A stretch of 40,182 bases of DNA from an uncultured Thermogutta sp. (lineage in GTDB: Bacteria; Planctomycetota; Planctomycetia; Pirellulales; Thermoguttaceae), in the NCBI GenBank assembly GCA_937128505.1, contig CAKZMM010000127.1, positions 1 through 40,182 of the forward strand. The letters are read 5' to 3'. A program made the position numbers and the translations under genes. Positions 34,829-40,182 of the stretch are shown piece by piece. How positions within the stretch are numbered: position 1 is the stretch's first letter; each line of letters begins with the position of its first letter. Below the pieces are notes generated by a model. That model searched no databases. It was given only the letters and a program-made list of their open reading frames with translations, and was not told the origin of the DNA.

Positions 34829-36529
34829 ATGCCAACCCACATCGAAACTCTTATCGCCCAGATGTCTGAATCGGGGGTCTTATCAGCTCCAGAAATCGAG
34901 CAACTGGTGAGTCGGTTGCCCGAAAACAAACGCCCTACGGACGCCCAGCAACTCCTTCGCGAGCTTGTTCAACAAAAGAAATTGACAAAGTTTCAAGCCG
35001 AGATGATCGCGGCGGGAAAAGCAGCAGCTCTCGTCCTGGGGAACTACCTGCTTCTGGAGAAGTTGGGCGAAGGGGGGATGGGGCAGGTCTTCAGAGCCCG
35101 GCATCGGCGAATGGACCGACTTGTGGCGCTAAAAGTGCTATCGGCTGCCGCAACAAAATCCCGGGATGCTATCGAACGCTTCCATCGTGAGGTGAAAGCG
35201 GCTGCCAAACTCCTCCATCCCAACGTGGTGACCGCTTATGATGCCGACGAGGCGGGTAAGACTCACTTTTTGGTTATGGAGTATGTCGAAGGAGAAGATC
35301 TCGCCTCCAAGGTGCGGCGCGATGGGCCGTTACCGCTTGATCAAGCTATTGATGCTGTTCTTCAGGCTGCACGAGGTTTGGAATACGCTCACAAGCAGGG
35401 TGTAGTGCATCGCGACATTAAGCCGTCAAATTTGCTCATCGACAAGCAGGGTACCGTGAAGATCCTCGACCTGGGGTTGGCTCGCTTGGCTGAGCCGGCC
35501 GCTGCGGATGATGTTCAAACCGAAGCGGGCTTGACTCGGGCCGGTCAGCTCATGGGGACCGTGGACTTTATGCCGCCTGAGCAGGCCGCCGATGCACGCC
35601 ATGCGGATCATCGGGCCGACATTTATAGCCTTGGAGCGACGTTATACTTTTTGCTGACGGCTCGCCCGATGTATGAAGGGAACACCCTGGTTGACCGGCT
35701 AATCGCGCACCGCCAAAAGCCAATTCCTTCCTTGCGTCAAGCTTGCCCGCAAGTTCCGCCAGCCTTGGACCTGCTATACCGCAGCATGGTGGCCAAAAGT
35801 CCAGAGGATCGACCTCAATCGATGTCGGATGTCATCGCCACGCTCGAAAAGCTCCGTCCGGCGGCGGGGCGTTCCGCGCAGCCTCGGCCGGTCTCCCCGG
35901 TGGTCGCTTCCGCTGAGACCCTTCCCCCTGAGCCCGCGTCGGTCACGACATCGCCGGGTGTGCATCCCGGGCTTTCCCGCATCGTTCGGGAGCAGCCGCC
36001 CCCTGGCTCCGGCAAGGTCGTCCAGAGAAATCAAAAGATGCGTCAAGCTTGGGACCGAACGATTCGGGCGGCAGACCGCCAGTACAAGCGTCGGCATGGC
36101 CTAGGATTGATTGGGTTTCTTTCGCGATTAGCAGAAAAGACACTCAATCTGGTCATCGGTTTAATCATAGTGGTCTTCGCTCTGGGGAGTGTATACGCCG
36201 GTTGGAGCGTTTGGCGTACCCAATCGTTGCTTGCGGACAGTAGGCAGGCCGTTCAGGACGCACTCAACCCGGCCCTGCGGCAGAGGCAATTGCAAGATTT
36301 GTCCTCGGTGGAGTTTGATAACGTAACATGGCTTTCGTGGTTTGTCGGCTTGCCCCAACAGTTGGAATTCGTTACCGAAGTCTACGAGCTTTCGGCATCG
36401 GGGGGTAATGCAGTGGGAACCCTGCGTGGTCAATTCGACCGGACCAAGGGTCGGGTTGAAATGACCATTGATTACCGCAGCGGGGTCCGCCAACCCCGTG
36501 TCGAGCTCGCCGCTAAAAAAGTGCCTTAA
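34829..36529 (+). CDS. Membrane-anchored Ser/Thr protein kinase
   Basis: A 566-residue Hanks-type kinase. A helical N-terminal part of about 60 residues (IETLIAQMSESGVLSAPEIEQLV) typical of planctomycete kinases comes first. The kinase domain (about 70-340) follows with the Gly loop LGEGGMGQVF, ALKVL (Lys102), HRDIKPSN (Asp196, Lys198), DLG instead of DFG (Asp214-Gly216), MPPEQA in the APE position and DIYSLGATLYFLL. A Pro/Ser-rich linker leads to one membrane helix (about 442-465, LVIGLIIVVFALGSVYAGW) and a short outer domain of about 100 residues. DLG is common in this group, so activity is likely. GGGGGAG (34817-34823) lies five bases before ATG 34829, so the upstream TTG is rejected. The target is unknown. 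Confidence 0.92.
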   Translation: MPTHIETLIAQMSESGVLSAPEIEQLVSRLPENKRPTDAQQLLRELVQQKKLTKFQAEMIAAGKAAALVLGNYLLLEKLGEGGMGQVFRARHRRMDRLVALKVLSAAATKSRDAIERFHREVKAAAKLLHPNVVTAYDADEAGKTHFLVMEYVEGEDLASKVRRDGPLPLDQAIDAVLQAARGLEYAHKQGVVHRDIKPSNLLIDKQGTVKILDLGLARLAEPAAADDVQTEAGLTRAGQLMGTVDFMPPEQAADARHADHRADIYSLGATLYFLLTARPMYEGNTLVDRLIAHRQKPIPSLRQACPQVPPALDLLYRSMVAKSPEDRPQSMSDVIATLEKLRPAAGRSAQPRPVSPVVASAETLPPEPASVTTSPGVHPGLSRIVREQPPPGSGKVVQRNQKMRQAWDRTIRAADRQYKRRHGLGLIGFLSRLAEKTLNLVIGLIIVVFALGSVYAGWSVWRTQSLLADSRQAVQDALNPALRQRQLQDLSSVEFDNVTWLSWFVGLPQQLEFVTEVYELSASGGNAVGTLRGQFDRTKGRVEMTIDYRSGVRQPRVELAAKKVP

Positions 36530-36944
36530 GGGAAGATAGAAGATACAAGCCTCCGCTGAGCCGCTTGCACTCTTTTTGAGCACCCTCACACTCACGTTTG
36601 CTCCAGATCCCGAAATTGCGACGGGCTAAGGATCGAAGCGGACCTAATTTCCTTGGCCATTTCCCCCTTTGGTAGGCTAATAGGCGGGGGTGGGATCCCG
36701 ATTCTTCCGACGACCGGCACCGCTTTTTGCCTCAAAAAGATGGGATGCTCCAGTTTTTGCCTCAAGAGAGGTCAAAGGGCAGGAAAAGTAAAAAGTTAGC
36801 CACACGAAATCAAAGATCATTTTTCCGCTTGGAACTACCCACTATTGCTCACAAGAGGTTATAGGGGCTTAACCCCATTGGTGCGAAGGATTAATGTGCG
36901 GCAAACCTAGGCTTTTTTCACAGCCAACCTTTTCGGCATTTTCC
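36530..36944. other. Convergent intergenic region between the kinase and rsmG
   Basis: About 415 bases. TTTTTGCCTCAA occurs twice at a 30-bp period (36724 and 36754). I see no clear terminator. Confidence 0.4.
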
Positions 36945-37853
36945 TCAGGTATTCGTCGCGATTGTAGGCGGAGGCGTTGAATCTTCCTCCGTAGATCCTT
37001 CTTCCCGGCCTACCGGGCCTTTTGCTCCGTTGCGAGCATCGCGAACCTTTCCGGCAATCCGCGACTCTTCAGCCCCGACTACGGTCACCAACTGAAGTTT
37101 GTATTTCCGCAAATCACGCAGTCGGCAGCCCTTCGGGGGGATGAGACGATCTTCCGGACAAATCTGCAAAATGACGTTTTCGGCCCCGGTGGAAGGGGTC
37201 GTGTATTCCGCAAGGCACCGTAGGGCCAAAGAGCGCATGAGACCATAGTGTCGTGCTTCCCCGCGCTCGGCGAGCCATGTTCGGCCTTTGATCACCAGCA
37301 GCCGATCGAAAGCCGCCCAATGCGGCTTCAACCAACCGAGCGTTTCCCGCAACCGACCCACACCCCGGGCCACGAGCGTGTTAAATTGGGCCGAGCCTAA
37401 AAGGTCTTGCACGCGCCCCGCCACGACGGGGACTTTCAGTTGGAGTCGCTCGACCATATCGGCCACTGCCCGGGCCTTTTTCCCCACCGAGTCACAAAGC
37501 ACAACCCTAAGATCCGGGCGCAAAATCGCGAGGATGATGCCCGGCACTCCACCGCCGGTACCGACGTCCAACACCAATTCCTCCGGTTGGAGTAAGTGCG
37601 CCAAAGTTTGGCTATCTACAATATCTCGGGTGACGAATTTCTCGTAATCGGTATGGCGGGTCAGATTGATCTTCTCGTTCCACGCCCACAGAAGTCGACA
37701 GTAAGCCTCCAGCCGGGTTATTTTTTCCCCCTCCAATTTAAGGCCGTAATGTCGCACGGAGGAAGCTAGAGAGTCGAACCTTGGGGGTGATCCAGGCCGC
37801 GAGGAACAGCCTTCACTTCGAGCATCGTTCGGGGCGAATTCTTCATTCATCAT
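36945..37853 (-). CDS. rsmG: 16S rRNA (guanine-527-N7)-methyltransferase RsmG
   Basis: SAM-dependent enzyme that methylates G527 of 16S rRNA. 302 residues, longer than the usual 200-240 because of a low-complexity N-terminal extension of about 35 residues and an acidic/Pro tail (EEGSTEEDSTPPPT). The core is typical: YCRLLWAWNEKINLTRHTDYE, RDIVDSQTLA, the SAM motif LVLDVGTGGGVPGIILAIL, VVLCDSVGKKARAV, VARGVGRLRETLGW, and VIKGRTWLAERGEA near the substrate loop. It stands alone here rather than next to mnmG or parA. The start could be either of two adjacent Met codons at 37853/37850. Confidence 0.93.
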   Translation of the reverse strand: MMNEEFAPNDARSEGCSSRPGSPPRFDSLASSVRHYGLKLEGEKITRLEAYCRLLWAWNEKINLTRHTDYEKFVTRDIVDSQTLAHLLQPEELVLDVGTGGGVPGIILAILRPDLRVVLCDSVGKKARAVADMVERLQLKVPVVAGRVQDLLGSAQFNTLVARGVGRLRETLGWLKPHWAAFDRLLVIKGRTWLAERGEARHYGLMRSLALRCLAEYTTPSTGAENVILQICPEDRLIPPKGCRLRDLRKYKLQLVTVVGAEESRIAGKVRDARNGAKGPVGREEGSTEEDSTPPPTIATNT

Positions 37854-38303
37854 TGATCATGCGATGGAAGAACCGTTCGCTTCTCTAATCATTTAGGCTC
37901 ACTTGAACACAACTTGGCCGAGACCAACACATCCGCCTTAGCATGTGTGCTGACCGGTCAGCTTGGCCAAAAATTCACTTCCACATTCTTGCAAGGTCAA
38001 CATCGCCAGGGTAAGTTCAACCCATGGAATCAGAAAGCGGCTCAATAGCTAAAGAGCAGCTCTCTGGTGTATTGCGTAGTCTTTATGTTTAAGCTGATGA
38101 TGTGCCCTTCTCAACGAAACAAACTGCCGGGGGTCAACTCCCTAAATTTACGCTTTACACAAAGCACGTTCGTTACCGTTGGGTTGTTGGCGTTCGACTC
38201 ACGGTTCATGAGATCGGTCGGGCTGTGCCTGGGGGCAAGCCGGCTTTATGGGCTTATATCATTCTAAACGCTAGTCGGCTTAGATTTCTTGAAGGGATTA
38301 GAC
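37854..38303. promoter_or_regulatory. Divergent intergenic region of rsmG and the oxidoreductase gene
   Basis: 450 bases holding both promoters. The only distinct element is the 14-bp palindrome at 37949-37962. Confidence 0.5.
37949..37962. promoter_or_regulatory. Perfect 14-bp palindrome, possible operator
   Basis: GCTGACCGGTCAGC is its own reverse complement. Its TGACCGGTCA core resembles operators of dimeric TetR/GntR-type repressors. It lies 95 bp upstream of rsmG and about 340 bp upstream of the oxidoreductase gene. No regulator is encoded nearby. Confidence 0.4.
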
Positions 38304-39608
38304 ATGACCACTTGCTCGACGAGGCGGCATTGGTTGCGGAACACGGTATACGCGGGTGTAGGAATATGGGCCCTCAAAGGTCGCCTTGCTTGGCCTCAAG
38401 CCGAAGCCCCGAACGAGCGCCTCAATATCGCAGGAATTGGCGTCGGCGGCCGAGGGGCGGATAATGTTCACGGATGTAATTCCGAAAATATCGTAGCCTT
38501 GTGCGACGTGGATGAGAAGCGGGCCGGACCTACATTTGAAAAATACCCGCAAGCAAAACGGTATCGCGATTTCCGCAAGCTTTTCGATGAAATGGCCGAC
38601 AAAATCGACGCCGTCGTCATCAGCACGCCCGATCATACGCATGCTGCTCCCGCTGCCCAAGCCTTACGACTGGGAAAGCACGTTTACTGCGAAAAGCCGC
38701 TCACACATTCCGTGTACGAAACCAGAGTGCTTACCCAGCTTGCCACCGAGAAAAAGCTCGCAACCCAATTGGGTACGCAGATTCACGCGGGGGACAACTA
38801 CCGGCGGATTGTGGAGTTAGTCCAAAGCGGGGCCATCGGCGAGGTTCGCGAGGTACACGTTTGGTTTCCCGGGGGTTACGGGGGGATGGATCGCCCCACG
38901 GATACCCCACCAATACCACCGGGACTAGACTGGGATTTGTGGTTGGGACCGGCGCCTTATCGCCCCTATCACCCGACATATGTTCCGGGGGGATGGCGAG
39001 CTTGGTGGGATTTTGCCAACGGCACTCTGGGTGATTTCGGGTGCCACTACATGGATTTGCCATTCTGGGCGCTGAAGCTTTCCCACCCCGTGACGATCGA
39101 AGCCACCTCTCCGTTGTCTCCTCACCCGGAGACAACAGCCCACGTGCTCACTGTCCGGTACGAATTCCCTAATCGGGGCGACTTACCACCGGTGACTATG
39201 ACCTGGTACAACGGCAACGGAAATCGCCCTGAAGTGCCCGAGCTCAAGGACGCGGATCAATGGTCCGCTGCGGTCCTGTTTGTGGGTAGTACCGGCAAGT
39301 TGGTAGCCGATTACACACGACATCGGCTCCTCCCAGAAGAAAAATATGCCGAATTCGTACGGCCGGAACCTTCCATTCCCCCATCGATCGGGCACCATCA
39401 GGAATGGATTCGTGCTTGTAAGACTGGTGAACCGGCGCTATGCGATTTCAGCTATTCGGGGCCGCTAACCGAGACTGTTCTCTTGGGTAACGTCTCTTAC
39501 CGGGCTCAAAGCAAATTGGTTTGGGATGCTGGGAATCTTCGGGCTACCAATTGCCCCGCCGCCGAGCAATTCATTCGCCGGGAATATCGGGCAGGATGGG
39601 AGCTGTAA
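38304..39608 (+). CDS. Tat-exported Gfo/Idh/MocA family oxidoreductase
   Basis: 434 residues. The N-terminus MTTCSTRRHWLRNTVYAGVG carries a twin-arginine motif (TRRHWL) and a hydrophobic segment ending near AWPQA, so export in folded form is likely. The NAD(P)-binding domain follows: LNIAGIGVGGRGADNVHG, VALCDVDEKRAG, IDAVVISTPDHTHA, and the family signature YCEKPLTHSVYE with the Glu-Lys-Pro motif. The C-terminal alpha/beta domain includes WFPGGYGGMDRPTDTPPIPPGLDWDLWLGPAPYRPYHP, typical of the large planctomycete/Bacteroidetes subfamily. Substrate is probably a sugar or sugar derivative, not further definable. ATG 38304 is chosen over TTG 38289 because it starts the Tat signal and follows GAAGGGA. 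Confidence 0.92.
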   Translation: MTTCSTRRHWLRNTVYAGVGIWALKGRLAWPQAEAPNERLNIAGIGVGGRGADNVHGCNSENIVALCDVDEKRAGPTFEKYPQAKRYRDFRKLFDEMADKIDAVVISTPDHTHAAPAAQALRLGKHVYCEKPLTHSVYETRVLTQLATEKKLATQLGTQIHAGDNYRRIVELVQSGAIGEVREVHVWFPGGYGGMDRPTDTPPIPPGLDWDLWLGPAPYRPYHPTYVPGGWRAWWDFANGTLGDFGCHYMDLPFWALKLSHPVTIEATSPLSPHPETTAHVLTVRYEFPNRGDLPPVTMTWYNGNGNRPEVPELKDADQWSAAVLFVGSTGKLVADYTRHRLLPEEKYAEFVRPEPSIPPSIGHHQEWIRACKTGEPALCDFSYSGPLTETVLLGNVSYRAQSKLVWDAGNLRATNCPAAEQFIRREYRAGWEL

Positions 39609-39896
39609 CGAATCTTACGCGGTCAATAATTTCCACTTTTTAAATCCGCAAACCTTACGATTGACCCGGACGGGGTTGAGAATTCGCCAGCGCTGCGGTC
39701 GATTTAGGCGGGGCAAAGGCTTTAGCATCGGGCGAACACTCACATGCTCCGGAGCCCGATGCGGAGCTGATTGATGGACGGGATAAGCTTCAAAGGCCGC
39801 CATGGGTAAAAACCTCACTGCTGTGCTGGCAACAAGCTTCGATCGCCGAAGGCAATCCTCCCTCGCACGCTGGCGAGCCATCGCATATTCCTCATT
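39609..39896. other. Convergent intergenic region
   Basis: About 290 bases between the oxidoreductase and the MFS gene ends. No coding or structural signal is supported. Confidence 0.4.
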
Positions 39897-40182
39897 TCAG
39901 CTACGCGACCCCGAGTCCTCCGGCGGTTTGAGACCTCGGAAGGCAAAATACAAAGCCACGCCGTGGCCAATCTTCAGACCGGCTCCGATGACCAGCGGGG
40001 TAGCCAGCGACGACTTTTCCATAAACAGGCCCGCCAGCGCTGGGGCGACCGCCCAAGCCGCCATGCGGACTAGGTTGGTGACGCCGGACGCGATTGTTCG
40101 CTTCTCGGGACGGACGATGGCCATGATGTAAGAGTGACGCGTCGGGACGTCCATTCCCACAAGGTAGCCGTTCACGGGGCAG
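39897..40182 (-). CDS. MFS transporter, C-terminal fragment (continues beyond the window)
   Basis: About 95 residues of the end of a membrane transporter whose 5' part lies past 40182. MAIVRPEKRTIASGVTNLVRMAAWAVAPALAGLFM is typical of the loop and helix 11 of major facilitator proteins, followed by TPLVIGAGLKIGHGVALYFAFRGLKPPE as helix 12 and tail. The substrate cannot be judged from this part. Confidence 0.75.
   Translation of the reverse strand, partial: CPVNGYLVGMDVPTRHSYIMAIVRPEKRTIASGVTNLVRMAAWAVAPALAGLFMEKSSLATPLVIGAGLKIGHGVALYFAFRGLKPPEDSGSRS

Overview
The window looks like a chromosomal segment of a planctomycete (Planctomycetota), probably from the Pirellulales/Thermoguttaceae side. 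This is an inference from gene content, not from a marker gene. The pointers are a lipoprotein with an SHD1 domain, a Ser/Thr kinase with a C-terminal membrane segment, PQQ- and FG-GAP-type beta-propeller proteins, a beta-propeller/c-type cytochrome fusion, a Tat-exported Gfo/Idh/MocA oxidoreductase, a very large DUF4175-like membrane protein, and mostly single-gene transcription units. Only about two thirds of the window is coding. Gaps of 0.4-1.9 kb separate most genes. I found no rRNA or tRNA and no intact transposase.

Layout. 1-6.3 kb: a secreted propeller-cytochrome protein (-), inositol-3-phosphate synthase (-), a class I aminotransferase (+) and a small cupin (-). 7.3-11.3 kb: an orphan NatA-type ABC ATPase (+) and an HDOD protein with a degenerate GGDEF-like tail (+). 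11.3-13.2 kb: a gene-free stretch holding a decayed CRISPR-like array. 13.2-20 kb: the large DUF4175-like protein, the SHD1 lipoprotein and a YjbQ protein (all +), with a 522-bp inverted-repeat-bounded segment between the first two. 20.4-27.5 kb (all -): an orphan secretion-type ATPase with an altered P-loop, an AT-rich small ORF, an FG-GAP propeller protein, a double-propeller PQQ lipoprotein and a YbjN-like protein. 27.6-31.4 kb: recG (-), pyrE (+) and a membrane protein (-). 32.6-40.2 kb: a second CRISPR-like repeat pair, an HDAC-family deacetylase (+), an AT-rich island, the Ser/Thr kinase (+), rsmG (-), the Tat oxidoreductase (+) and the 3' end of an MFS transporter (-).

Housekeeping genes (recG, pyrE, rsmG, inositol phosphate synthase) are interleaved with envelope and exported proteins. 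The only likely co-transcribed pair is the PQQ lipoprotein followed by the FG-GAP protein, 73 bp apart on the minus strand.

The most notable signal is non-coding. Around 11.59-12.04 kb eight 29-nt units sit on a 60-61 bp register. Three central copies are nearly identical and separated by unrelated 32-nt sequences. A second two-copy locus at 32.59-32.67 kb has the same 61-bp spacing and a related CCCC/GGGG hairpin in the opposite orientation. No cas genes are present. I read these as remnants of CRISPR arrays with type I-E-like geometry. No complete new defence or metabolic system is evident.
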